Source: a virus. Taken from it: a stretch of 24,959 nt of DNA. Positions within the stretch are counted from its first letter, which is position 1. Each line of letters begins with the position of its first letter. The DNA is taken from the IMG/VR virus record IMGVR_UViG_3300030118_001921, positions 1 to 24,959 of that record. One strand, 5' to 3'. The notes under the pieces were generated by a model, which saw only the letters and a program-made list of their open reading frames with translations, did not search any database and was not told the origin of the DNA. The position numbers and the translations under genes were made by a program. Below are positions 1 to 8,289 of the stretch, in pieces.

Positions 1-1659
1 GGAACAATAACATCTACAGGAACAATAGGAATCACACAAGCATCTGCAAGTGCTAATGGATATTTAAGCTCAACAGATTGGACGACATTTAATAATAAAA
101 CATCAAACGCAGGTACAGTTACAAGCGTAGCTACATCAGGTGGTTTAACGGGAGGAACAATTACATCTAGCGGAACAATATCAATTGCAGACGATGGTGT
201 AACCCAAGCTAAAATGGCTGACAATTCAGTAGGAACAAACCAATTAATTTCTGATTCAATTACTTCAGCTAAAATCGGAGATGAAGAGGTTGGCACAGAC
301 CAATTAGCAAATGATTCAGTTACGGCAGCAAAGCTTGCAGATACTTCAGTTACTGCAGGAAGTTATACAAATACTAACTTAACAGTAGATGCTCAAGGTA
401 GAATAACGGCAGCATCTAACGGTTCAGGTGGTGGCGGAGGTACTATATCAGGTAGTGGAACTACAGGAAAGGTAGCGAAGTTTACAGGTAGTACATCAAT
501 TGGAAGTGGAGATATAACTTTCGGCACTAATACAATTACTTTAGGCGACCCTACAAGTAGTAGCACCGCTACTCTGTTTGTAGATACATCAAACAGAAGA
601 GTTGGTTATAGAACCATAAATCCTACCTCAGCTTTTGAAGTAGTAGGTACAATAAACACTCAGGGATTAAATGCCAATGAAAAACAATTTTTTAGTCCAA
701 AAAATGAAAATTATATACAAGCAGGTAATTATGGTGGTGGGGAATATTTTGGCGTATCAGGAACAGGCAATGATGACAAACAGCCTAAATATACAGCCGC
801 TTTTGGTAATTCAGGTATATTTGTTGAATATGATAGAATAGAAACTGTTAAGATACAAGGGTCAGGTTTTTATAATTGGTTTAGCACCGGACTTGTTCTT
901 ATACCTTCTCAAGGGCCAAATAGTCTTATTATTGTAAAAGATGTTCTTGTTTGGAAAAGTGCAGGTTCTAATCCAACTACAATGGGTGCAGTTTATTTTG
1001 GATTTTGTGAACAATCATCACCAACTTCAGATTGTCAGATGTTTGGAGCAAATCATCAGTTTGATTTTTGGGGTAAAATAAACTCCAATATAGTTCAAAG
1101 AACAGGAACATGGTTGTGGCAAGCTCAAAGACCTATAGATTCTCCCGGTAATGAAGGCTCAGATATTTCATCAAGATTAGGCAGACCTTTTCTTATGAGA
1201 AATGCTTCAGGCGGCCAAGTCACCTCGGGAACATTTAATGCCCCTTGGTATGTACAAGTTAGATACCAAAAAATAAATTATTTAGCAGGATTACAAAATA
1301 ATGTTGATAGAACAATTACTGCAAGTCCGGGAACAGGCTCGGGTGCAAGAACATCGTTCCTTGCTTCAAGTGTACAAGTATTTAGTGCAATATGTCCGGG
1401 TAATGCTAACGTAGCACCATCTGTTGACCAACAATATTTCTTTGCTGACACATCAGGTTGTGCAGGAAACGGTGGTTACCCTGCATATAACGACACAGTT
1501 TATACTACGTCAACCGGTTCAACTGTTGCATCCGCAGGTTATTATTTCTTGTATTCAGGTGCAGGAAAGAGATATTATATTCAAATAGGTGCGAGTGGAA
1601 TAGTCGTAGGTACTGATTGTACTGATAGTATATCTTCTTGTGACCAACCTGACTCATAG
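1..1659 (+). CDS. Tail fibre protein, C-terminal part (5' end outside window)
   Basis: The frame is open from base 1, so this is a partial gene; the ATG at 214 is internal, not a real start. The first ~75 codons are Gly/Thr/Ser-rich with a repeated GTIT-S-GTI motif and a GYLSSTDWTTFNNK motif, which is common in trimeric phage fibres. Next come imperfect repeats of the type 'VTxAKxxDxSVGTxQL' (about 190-350) and 'VDAQGRITAAS' (about 388-420), again typical of fibre shafts. The middle is aromatic-rich beta-type sequence. The last ~90 residues (about 1384-1656) form a Cys-containing module that recurs in the 19066-20565 protein. The likely role is adsorption to the host surface. The gene ends TAG immediately followed by TAA. 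Fibre identity is inferred from repeat style; the receptor is unknown. Confidence 0.75.
   Translation, partial: GTITSTGTIGITQASASANGYLSSTDWTTFNNKTSNAGTVTSVATSGGLTGGTITSSGTISIADDGVTQAKMADNSVGTNQLISDSITSAKIGDEEVGTDQLANDSVTAAKLADTSVTAGSYTNTNLTVDAQGRITAASNGSGGGGGTISGSGTTGKVAKFTGSTSIGSGDITFGTNTITLGDPTSSSTATLFVDTSNRRVGYRTINPTSAFEVVGTINTQGLNANEKQFFSPKNENYIQAGNYGGGEYFGVSGTGNDDKQPKYTAAFGNSGIFVEYDRIETVKIQGSGFYNWFSTGLVLIPSQGPNSLIIVKDVLVWKSAGSNPTTMGAVYFGFCEQSSPTSDCQMFGANHQFDFWGKINSNIVQRTGTWLWQAQRPIDSPGNEGSDISSRLGRPFLMRNASGGQVTSGTFNAPWYVQVRYQKINYLAGLQNNVDRTITASPGTGSGARTSFLASSVQVFSAICPGNANVAPSVDQQYFFADTSGCAGNGGYPAYNDTVYTTSTGSTVASAGYYFLYSGAGKRYYIQIGASGIVVGTDCTDSISSCDQPDS
160..420 (+). repeat. Fibre-shaft degenerate repeats
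   Basis: This part of the partial fibre gene encodes imperfect tandem units: TQAKMADNSVGTNQL, then TSAKIGDEEVGTDQL, then TAAKLADTSV, followed by a VDAQGRITAAS segment. Such units are seen in trimeric phage fibre shafts. The DNA copies have diverged, so this is a protein-level rather than a recent DNA repeat. Confidence 0.7.
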
Positions 1660-1673
1660 TAAATCTATTTTAG

Positions 1674-1681
1674 TATATTTG
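1674..1681 (+). promoter_or_regulatory. Bacteroidota-type promoter core (TATATTTG)
   Basis: The octamer fits the Bacteroidota -7 consensus TAnnTTTG. It lies in the 47-bp gap after the fibre gene and 25 nt before the ATG at 1707. I see no clear TTG-type -33 element at the usual spacing, so this is a core-only call. Confidence 0.5.
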
Positions 1682-1706
1682 TAATTATAACTTAAATTTT
1701 AATAAA

Positions 1707-1979
1707 ATGGCAAAACAATTATCGAAAGAAGAACTTAAAAAAGTTCAAGATATGACATCTGCATATAACCAAGGAAAGGTTGAATTAGCAGATACTATGT
1801 TAAAACAAGACTCTATAAAAGAAGCTATGTCTCAAGTTAAGACAGCTTTTGCAGAATATGAGAAAGTTTTAATGGAGAAATACGGTGCTAACTCTGTAAT
1901 TAATATAGCTACAGGTGAAGTTAAAACCGCAGAAGAAGTTGAAAAAGAAAAAGAAAAAGAAAAAGAAAAAAAAGAATAG
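1707..1979 (+). CDS. Small charged coiled-coil phage protein
   Basis: This 90-residue protein is rich in Lys, Glu and Gln and has a helical pattern through most of its length. Near the C terminus it carries a KYGANSVINIATGEV segment, a 'KYG..xxIN..TGE' pattern I associate with small accessory proteins of phage structural operons. It ends in a Lys/Glu tract encoded by a GAAAAA repeat. There is no membrane segment and no catalytic motif. It follows a putative promoter and an A/T-rich leader without Shine-Dalgarno. Its TAG stop is directly followed, in the same frame, by the ATG of the next gene. Function is unknown; a structural or chaperone-like helper is possible. Confidence 0.75.
   Translation: MAKQLSKEELKKVQDMTSAYNQGKVELADTMLKQDSIKEAMSQVKTAFAEYEKVLMEKYGANSVINIATGEVKTAEEVEKEKEKEKEKKE
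1941..1973 (+). repeat. GAAAAA hexanucleotide microsatellite with A8 run
   Basis: Five perfect GAAAAA units (1941-1970) are followed by three more A, making an eight-A run at 1966-1973. The tract encodes alternating Glu-Lys at the end of the 90-aa protein. Loss or gain of whole units keeps the frame, but slippage in the A8 run would change the frame just before the TAG stop. Confidence 0.85.
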
Positions 1980-2510
1980 ATGGCAAAAATTAGCAGTACA
2001 TTATCATACCCTTCAATAGGCACAGTAGTCGGAACAGACTATTGGGTGCTTACAGACGCAGAAAGTGATTTAGCAACTAAATCAGTTAGTGTAAATCAAA
2101 TTCAAAAGTTTTTAGGGTTAGAAGGTTCTGCTGTTTCTCAAGTAACTGTGACTAGTGCTCAGTTACTTAACCTTGCTAATGTTCCTATGAATTTAATTGC
2201 TGCACCGGGCACAGACAAAATAATTGATATATTGAGTATTGCAGTTTTTTCAGATTTTGATACAACTGCTTATAATTTTGGTAATGACGTAGAAATTAAG
2301 ATGGGCTCAATTCTTTTTGGTTCTCTAAGTGGAAGCGAAACAAACGCAGCAAGCGATGTAGTAAGTAAAATGGGATACATTGGTGGTACAAGAATATTAC
2401 CTACAGATACTGCTGTAACATTAGAAACAGCCGCTAATCCTACACAAGGAGATGGTACTATGAGGTTTAATATTCTTTATAGAGTTTTAAAAGCCGGAAA
2501 CACATTTTAA
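1980..2510 (+). CDS. Putative virion beta-domain protein (fibre or decoration type)
   Basis: This 176-residue protein starts at the ATG that abuts the preceding TAG, with no gap. Residues 1-45 follow the pattern 'SxLxxxxxVxxxDYWVLTDAESxxATKSVSVxQIxxFL', resembling N-terminal attachment segments of phage fibre or virion proteins. The rest is beta-rich; it includes 'SAQLLNLANVPMNLIAAPG' and a DTTAYNFGNDVEI stretch, typical of a compact beta-barrel domain that recurs in phage structural proteins. No signal peptide, membrane segment or enzyme motif is seen. Its place between the fibre and the packaging genes supports a virion role. A head-fibre or decoration protein is the best guess, without proof. 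Confidence 0.6.
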   Translation: MAKISSTLSYPSIGTVVGTDYWVLTDAESDLATKSVSVNQIQKFLGLEGSAVSQVTVTSAQLLNLANVPMNLIAAPGTDKIIDILSIAVFSDFDTTAYNFGNDVEIKMGSILFGSLSGSETNAASDVVSKMGYIGGTRILPTDTAVTLETAANPTQGDGTMRFNILYRVLKAGNTF

Positions 2511-2514
2511 TTAA

Positions 2515-2742
2515 ATGATTATTAGAAAACTTTCTATTGGCCCTGATTATAAATCAGGAGCAATGCACTACTTAGTAGGGCAAGAAGTATTGAATGCAAA
2601 CTTTGAAATTCATTTAATTAAGTTTAATCCTTCCGATTCTACATATTCTATTTATATTCAAAACAAGCAAGATGAAATATTGCTGTGGAAATCTTTTTCC
2701 GCTACAATGCCTGTTGCTATAGAATATAATATTAGTTTTTAA
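2515..2742 (+). CDS. Small conserved-type phage protein, unknown function
   Basis: This 75-residue protein begins MIIRKLSIGPDYKSGAMHYLVGQ and has an alternating hydrophobic/polar pattern suggesting a single small beta domain. It lies 4 nt after the previous stop and 12 nt before the next start, so it is part of the same transcript. The opening 'IRKLSIGxDYKxxAMHYxVGQ' looks like a pattern in small genes near terL of Bacteroidota phages, but I cannot assign a function. No membrane, nuclease or DNA-binding motif is visible. Confidence 0.7.
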   Translation: MIIRKLSIGPDYKSGAMHYLVGQEVLNANFEIHLIKFNPSDSTYSIYIQNKQDEILLWKSFSATMPVAIEYNISF

Positions 2743-2754
2743 ATACTATTACAT

Positions 2755-3318
2755 ATGAAATCACCTTATCAATTTATAGTCAAAGCTGTAGATAATAAGA
2801 GGTATAATAACACAAAACAATTAGGTGATGTTGAATTAATAACTTCTACTTCTAAAGAAGACCATAAAGCTTCTAATAGACAAGCTATTGTATTATCTAC
2901 ACCATTAGGTTATTCAGGAGATATTGTTAAAGGTGATATTCTTTTAGTTCATCATAATGTTTTTAAATATTATTATGACATGAAAGGTAGAGAACAAAGC
3001 GGTAAAAGTTTTTTTAAAGATGATATATTTTTAATTGATTACGACCAATTTTTTTTATACAAGCACGATGATGAATGGAGAACTCACGATAAGTATTGTT
3101 TTGTAAAACCTATATTAAGTAAAGATTCTTATTTAGCAAAAAATGAATTAGAAGAACCTTTACATGGTATATTAAAATATTCCAACAAACAATTAGAAAA
3201 GCTAGGAGCAAAAGAAGGAGATAAAGTTATTTTTACTCCGGAAAGCCAATACGAGTTTTACGTGGATGGAGAAAAGTTATATAGAATGTTTACTAATAAT
3301 ATTGTTTTAATTTTATGA
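2755..3318 (+). CDS. Putative tandem GroES-like co-chaperonin
   Basis: This 187-residue protein has two halves with the same layout. Residues ~43-102 contain QAIVLSTP, then VKGDILLVHHNVFKYYYD, a short loop, and FFKDDIFLIDYDQFFLY. Residues ~135-187 contain LHGILKYS, then KEGDKVIFTPESQYEFYVDGE, and LYRMFTNNIVLIL. This matches the order of GroES/Cpn10 elements: a 'G.V..' strand, 'vkvGDiVif', a variable segment, and a final 'eeyliv.e.DIlai' strand. Phage T4 gp31 is a known phage GroES-type protein needed for capsid folding, so a role in folding the capsid protein is plausible. No clear GroES-style mobile loop is obvious; residues 20-40 are a candidate. The C terminus overlaps the next start as ATGA. 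The fold is inferred from pattern only. Confidence 0.5.
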   Translation: MKSPYQFIVKAVDNKRYNNTKQLGDVELITSTSKEDHKASNRQAIVLSTPLGYSGDIVKGDILLVHHNVFKYYYDMKGREQSGKSFFKDDIFLIDYDQFFLYKHDDEWRTHDKYCFVKPILSKDSYLAKNELEEPLHGILKYSNKQLEKLGAKEGDKVIFTPESQYEFYVDGEKLYRMFTNNIVLIL

Positions 3319-3596
3319 CAAATAAAGAAATCAAATTAAAAATAATAGAAGCAGGCGAAAAAGCAGTTAGACAACTTATTAAAGTTGCAAAAGAAGATAT
3401 TATCAAGCCTGACCCTCAAGACGATTTAGCTGCGGATAGATTAAAAAATGCTGCAGCTACTAAAAAACTAGCAATATTTGACGCATTTGAAATTTTAAAT
3501 AGAATAGAAGTGGAAAGAGAAAATATTGTAACATCCGAAAAGGGTGTTAGTGTAACAGATAATAAACAAGGTTTTGCAGAAAGAAGGTCAAAATAA
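3315..3596 (+). CDS. Candidate terminase small subunit
   Basis: This 93-residue helical protein overlaps the previous gene by ATGA and the TerL reading frame by 23 nt. It has a helical segment EAGEKAVRQLIKVAKEDI, a DDLAADRLKNAAATKKLAIFD segment, and ends with GFAERRSK. Its size, helical character and position just before terL suit a small terminase subunit. I see no clear helix-turn-helix, so the call depends mostly on position. The alternative is a small protein co-translated with TerL that has another packaging role. Confidence 0.45.
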   Translation: MTNKEIKLKIIEAGEKAVRQLIKVAKEDIIKPDPQDDLAADRLKNAAATKKLAIFDAFEILNRIEVERENIVTSEKGVSVTDNKQGFAERRSK

Positions 3597-5823
3597 TATA
3601 TATAGAATACTTACAGGTGTTGTTCCTAAAAACGTATTAAGCAATAAAAATCGAAATAAATCTTGGTTGTACGGATACAATGATAAATATGATTTTGTGG
3701 TTATATCTCGTTCCGGTGAAATTGGTGATATTATTTCAATTCAAGGTTTAAAAATTGCATTACCTAAGTCTCCAAAAAAGTGTCTTCAAAGACACGAAAA
3801 GAAAGAAAAACAATATTGGGAAAAATTAAACTATCCAAAACCTTTGTCTAAAATTTCAAACATTTTCCAATGGAATGAAAAACCGTCTGCATTTAAAAAC
3901 CAATGGATTGAATATATAGAAGATGAGTTTGATAGAAGGGAGCAAGGATTATGGTTTATGAATAATGGAACACCCACCTATATTACAGGTGCTCATTATA
4001 TGTATTTGCAATGGACTAAGATAGATGTTGGTTCACCTGATTATAGAGAAGCTAACAGATTGTTTTTTATTTTTTGGGAGGCTTGCAAAGCAGACAGAAG
4101 AAGTTTTGGTATGTGTTATCTTAAGATTAGGCGTTCAGGTTTTTCTTTTATGGGTTCTTCTGAATGTATTAATACCGCTACATTAGCTAAAGATTCACGA
4201 GTAGGTATTTTATCTAAAACAGGTTCTGATGCAAAAAAAATGTTTACAGATAAAGTTGTTCCAATAGGAACTAATTTGCCTTTTTTCTTTAAACCAATTC
4301 AAGATGGTATGGATAAACCAAAAACAGAATTAGCTTTTCGAGTACCCGCATCTAAAATAACTAAAAAAAATATGTACACTATAGAAGATGAAGATTTAAC
4401 AGGTCTTGATACAACTATAGATTGGAAAAATACAGATGATAACTCTTATGATGGAGAAAAACTTTTACTCTTGGTTCATGATGAATCCGGCAAATGGTTA
4501 AAACCTAATAACATTTTAAATAATTGGCGAGTTACAAAAACCTGTTTAAGACTAGGTAGTAAAGTTATAGGAAAATGTATGATGGGCTCAACATCAAATG
4601 CTTTAGATAAAGGAGGGGATAATTTTAAAAAATTATATGAAGATTCGTGTATTTCAACTAGGAACTTTAATGGACAAACAAAATCAGGTTTATATTCTTT
4701 GTTTATTCCGATGGAGTGGAATATGGAAGGATTTATAGATAGATACGGTATGCCTGTTTTGCAAACTCCTGACAAACCTGTGTTAGGAATAGATAATGAA
4801 ATGATAGGAATGGGAGCTATAGATTATTGGTCTAACGAAGTAGACTCGTTAAAAAAAGATGCGGATGCTTTAAATGAATATTACAGACAGTTTCCAAGAA
4901 CAGAATCACACGCTTTTCGAGATGAAAGTAAACAATCCATTTTTAATTTAACTAAAATATATCAACAAATTGATTACAATGACAGTTTAATTAAAGAGCA
5001 TCATTTAACTCAAGGTACTTTTTATTGGGAAAATGGAGTGAAAGATACAAAAGTAGTTTGGAGACCGGATAGAAATGGACGTTTTATCGTATCATGGACT
5101 CCAAAAAAATCTCTTCAAAATTGTGTATTTTTGAAGAACGGAATTAAACATCCTGCAAATGAGCATATTGGTTCATTTGGATGTGATTCATATGATATAT
5201 CAGGAGTCGTGGGTGGAGGAGGTTCAAATGGTGCATTGCATGGTTTGACCAAGTTTAATATGGAAGAAGCTCCATCAAATGAATTTTTTTTAGAATATGT
5301 TGCTCGTCCTCAGACAGCAGAAATATTTTTTGAAGAAGTTTTAATGGCTTGTGTTTTTTATGGGATGCCTATTTTGGTAGAAAATAATAAACCACGTTTG
5401 CTATATCATTTTAAAAACAGAGGTTACAGGGGGTTCTGTATGAATAGACCTGATAAAGTTTATAATAAACTTTCTAAAACTGAAAAAGAATTAGGAGGTA
5501 TTCCTAATTCAAGCGAAGATGTTAAACAAGCTCATGCTTCTGCAATTGAATCATATATTGAAAAACATATAGGTATTGATTTGCAAGGTGAGTACAGAGA
5601 AAACGGAATAATGGGTTATATGCCATTTACTAGAACATTAGAAGATTGGGCTAGATTTGATATTTCAAATCGTACAAAGTTTGATGCTACTATTAGTTCA
5701 GGATTAGCAATTATGGCAAACCAAAAGCATTTGTACACACCGCAAAGAAAAGAGTCAAAAATAAGCATTAACTTTGCAAGATATACGAATAAAGGAACAT
5801 TGAGTGAATTATTAAATAAATGA
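3574..5823 (+). CDS. terL: Terminase large subunit
   Basis: This 749-residue protein is the ATPase-nuclease motor that packages DNA through the portal. The N-terminal region contains WLYGYNDKYDFVVISRSGE, which resembles crAss-like TerL. A deviant Walker A lies at K184-I-R-R-S-G-F-S (around 4123-4146), with no canonical GKT. Walker B is LLLLVHDES with D303-E304. The C-terminal nuclease domain has GSFGCDSYD (D538) and an acidic SSED segment near D649, fitting the RNase H-like fold. The chosen start is TTG at 3574, because the first internal Met lies about 125 codons downstream, past conserved-looking sequence; an ATA at 3598 is another option. The stop overlaps the portal start as ATGA. Confidence 0.9.
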   Translation: MQKEGQNNIYRILTGVVPKNVLSNKNRNKSWLYGYNDKYDFVVISRSGEIGDIISIQGLKIALPKSPKKCLQRHEKKEKQYWEKLNYPKPLSKISNIFQWNEKPSAFKNQWIEYIEDEFDRREQGLWFMNNGTPTYITGAHYMYLQWTKIDVGSPDYREANRLFFIFWEACKADRRSFGMCYLKIRRSGFSFMGSSECINTATLAKDSRVGILSKTGSDAKKMFTDKVVPIGTNLPFFFKPIQDGMDKPKTELAFRVPASKITKKNMYTIEDEDLTGLDTTIDWKNTDDNSYDGEKLLLLVHDESGKWLKPNNILNNWRVTKTCLRLGSKVIGKCMMGSTSNALDKGGDNFKKLYEDSCISTRNFNGQTKSGLYSLFIPMEWNMEGFIDRYGMPVLQTPDKPVLGIDNEMIGMGAIDYWSNEVDSLKKDADALNEYYRQFPRTESHAFRDESKQSIFNLTKIYQQIDYNDSLIKEHHLTQGTFYWENGVKDTKVVWRPDRNGRFIVSWTPKKSLQNCVFLKNGIKHPANEHIGSFGCDSYDISGVVGGGGSNGALHGLTKFNMEEAPSNEFFLEYVARPQTAEIFFEEVLMACVFYGMPILVENNKPRLLYHFKNRGYRGFCMNRPDKVYNKLSKTEKELGGIPNSSEDVKQAHASAIESYIEKHIGIDLQGEYRENGIMGYMPFTRTLEDWARFDISNRTKFDATISSGLAIMANQKHLYTPQRKESKISINFARYTNKGTLSELLNK

Positions 5824-8255
5824 AAGATGTTAAGGTAAATATAACATCTGCAGGTTTCCCTAGTCAATTTGTTTCTGACGCAGAAAAAGCCACAGATGAA
5901 TTTGGATTACAAATAGGTCAAGCTATTCAATATGAGTGGTTTAAAAAAGACGGTACGGGCTGTCGATATTATAATCAATGGCGTGAGTTTATGCGTTTGC
6001 GTTTATATGCCCGTGGTGAGCAATCAATTAAAAAATACAAAAATGAATTAGCAGTAGATGGAGATTTAAGTTATCTTAACTTAGATTGGTCTATTGTTCC
6101 TATTATTCCCAAGTTTGTAGATATTGTAGTAAATGGTATGGCTGATAGATTGTTTGATGTAAAAGCATATGCTCAAGATGCAATGTCTCAATCTAAAAGA
6201 AGTAAATATCAAGATATGATTGAGGCTCAAGTAGCCGGAAAAGATATTTTACTTAAAGTACAAAAAAATGCTAATGTAAATCCTTTTACAGTTGAACCTG
6301 ATGATTTACCTTCTAATGACCAAGAAATGTCTTTATATATGCAGTTAAATTATAAACCTGCAATAGAAATAGCTTGTGAAGAAGCGATTAATACTTTGTT
6401 TGAAGAAAATCAATATGTTGATTTAAGAAAAAGATTTGATTTAGATTTAACTACTTTAGGTATAGCAGTAGCAAAACACGAGTTTCTAAAAGGAGATGGT
6501 GTTAAAATTAATTATGTAGACCCGGCCAATGTTGTATATTCTTATACAGAAGACCCTCATTTTAAAGATTGTTTTTATTGGGGTGAAATTAAAACTGTTC
6601 CTATTATAGAGCTTAAAAAAATTGACCCTGATTTAACTAATTCAGATTTAGAAGAAATATCTAAATATGGTCAAAGTTGGTATGATTATTTTAATACTGC
6701 TCAATTTTATGAGAATGATATATTTTATAGAGACACTTGTACTTTAATGTATTTTAATTATAAAACTACAGAAAACATAGTTTATAAAAAGAAAAGATTA
6801 AAAAGTGGTGGAAATAAAATGATTGAAAAAGACGACCAATTCAATCCACCTGTAGAACTACAAGAAGAAGGTGGGTTTGAAAAAATACAAAAATCTATAG
6901 ATGTTTGGTATGAGGGAGTTTTAGTTATGGGTACAAACATTTTATTAAAATGGGAAAAAGCCGAAAACATGGTTCGTCCAAAATCTGCTAGTCAACACGC
7001 AATGCCTAATTATGTAGCGGTTGCTCCAAGAATGTATAAAGGTAATATAGAATCTTTAGTTCGCAGAATGATTCCTTTTGCAGATTTAATACAAATAACT
7101 CATTTAAAATTACAACAAGTTATTGCTAGAGTAGTTCCGGATGGTGTTTATATTGATGCAGATGGGTTGAATGAAGTTGATTTAGGCACAGGAAATGCTT
7201 ATAACCCTGAAGATGCTTTACGTTTATATTTTCAAACAGGTAGTGTTGTAGGTAGAAGTTTTACTCAAGATGGAGAATATAATCACGCTAAGATACCTAT
7301 TCAACAATTAACATCTAATTCAGGAGCATCAAAAACTCAAATGTTAATTACTAATTACAATCATTACCTTAATATGATTCGTCAAGTAACAGGACTTAAC
7401 GAAGCAAGAGATGCTTCAAGTCCTCACCCTGATGCACTAGTCGGTGTTCAAAAACTTGCAGCTTTAAGTTCAAACACAGCTACTCGCCATATATTAAACG
7501 GGTCACTTTATATTTATAGAAAATTGTCAGAAGCTTTAGCAATAAGAACTTCTGATATATTAGAATATTCTGATTTCAAAGAAGAATTTATAAATCAAAT
7601 TGGAAAATACAATGTGTCTATACTTAGTGAAATAAAAGATTTGTATATATACGATTTTGGAATTTTTATAGAGGTTGCTCCTGATGAAGAGCAAAAGAAA
7701 CAACTTGAAGATAATATTCAAATGGCTTTACAAAAAGGAGACATTAATCTTGAAGATGCCATTGATATAAGAGAGTTGAAAAACATAAAACTTGCAAATC
7801 AATTACTAAAGGTTAAAAGACAAGCAAAGCAAGATAGAGAAGAAAAGTTTGCAATGCAACAACAACAACAAAAAGCACAACAAGCTGCTCAAGTACAACA
7901 AATGCAAGCTCAGGCTGCTATGCAAAAAATGGAAGCTGAAGGTCAACAAAAAATGCAGATTAAACAAGCCGAGATTGCTTTTGAAATTGAAAAGATGAAA
8001 ATGGAAGCTCAATTGAAAAGTCAGTTAATGAGAGAGGAGTTTGGCTACAACCAATCTCTTAGAAATATTAGCGAACAATCATTAGCGATGAGAGAGATGC
8101 AAAGAGAAAAATCTAAATCAGAACGTATTAGTCAACAAAACCAAGAACAATCAAGGTTGATTAATCAAAGAAAAAACAATTTACCTCCTCAAAGGTTTGA
8201 ATCTAATGAAGATTCATTAGATGGCTTTGATTTAGCGGAATTTGAGCCAAGATAG
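5820..8255 (+). CDS. Portal protein
   Basis: This 811-residue protein should form the dodecameric ring at the packaging vertex. The N-terminal ~110 residues (RYYNQWREFMRLRLYARGEQ, then LDWSIVPIIPKFVDIVVNG) match the opening of crAss-like and related podovirus portals. The central part is the mixed alpha/beta clip and wing. From about residue 660 the chain becomes a long helix rich in Gln, Lys and Glu; it includes MQQQQQKAQQAAQVQQMQAQ around residue 680 and runs nearly to the end, like a barrel or helical tail projecting into the head. The start overlaps terL by ATGA, implying coupled translation. The stop is TAG; readthrough would add only 12 codons. Confidence 0.88.
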   Translation: MKDVKVNITSAGFPSQFVSDAEKATDEFGLQIGQAIQYEWFKKDGTGCRYYNQWREFMRLRLYARGEQSIKKYKNELAVDGDLSYLNLDWSIVPIIPKFVDIVVNGMADRLFDVKAYAQDAMSQSKRSKYQDMIEAQVAGKDILLKVQKNANVNPFTVEPDDLPSNDQEMSLYMQLNYKPAIEIACEEAINTLFEENQYVDLRKRFDLDLTTLGIAVAKHEFLKGDGVKINYVDPANVVYSYTEDPHFKDCFYWGEIKTVPIIELKKIDPDLTNSDLEEISKYGQSWYDYFNTAQFYENDIFYRDTCTLMYFNYKTTENIVYKKKRLKSGGNKMIEKDDQFNPPVELQEEGGFEKIQKSIDVWYEGVLVMGTNILLKWEKAENMVRPKSASQHAMPNYVAVAPRMYKGNIESLVRRMIPFADLIQITHLKLQQVIARVVPDGVYIDADGLNEVDLGTGNAYNPEDALRLYFQTGSVVGRSFTQDGEYNHAKIPIQQLTSNSGASKTQMLITNYNHYLNMIRQVTGLNEARDASSPHPDALVGVQKLAALSSNTATRHILNGSLYIYRKLSEALAIRTSDILEYSDFKEEFINQIGKYNVSILSEIKDLYIYDFGIFIEVAPDEEQKKQLEDNIQMALQKGDINLEDAIDIRELKNIKLANQLLKVKRQAKQDREEKFAMQQQQQKAQQAAQVQQMQAQAAMQKMEAEGQQKMQIKQAEIAFEIEKMKMEAQLKSQLMREEFGYNQSLRNISEQSLAMREMQREKSKSERISQQNQEQSRLINQRKNNLPPQRFESNEDSLDGFDLAEFEPR

Positions 8256-8281
8256 CCTAAATCACGTATTTATTTTATTAT

Positions 8282-8289
8282 TAACTTTG
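8282..8289 (+). promoter_or_regulatory. Bacteroidota-type promoter core (TAACTTTG)
   Basis: A TAnnTTTG octamer lies in the 57-bp gap between portal and scaffold genes, 23 nt before the scaffold ATG. It would let scaffold and capsid be transcribed independently of terL and portal. A -33 element is not evident. Confidence 0.5.

Noticed and set aside
214-216. ATG at 214 as start of the fibre gene
   Set aside because: The same frame is open from base 1 and encodes fibre-type repeats upstream, so the true start is outside the window.
3582-3587. AGAAGG as a Shine-Dalgarno site for TerL
   Set aside because: Bacteroidota-type genes here otherwise show no Shine-Dalgarno, and the match would serve a rare ATA start; kept only as a comment on the TerL start.
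4476-4775. 99-codon open frame on the minus strand
   Set aside because: It is antisense to the TerL ATPase region and explained by the codon bias of the real gene.
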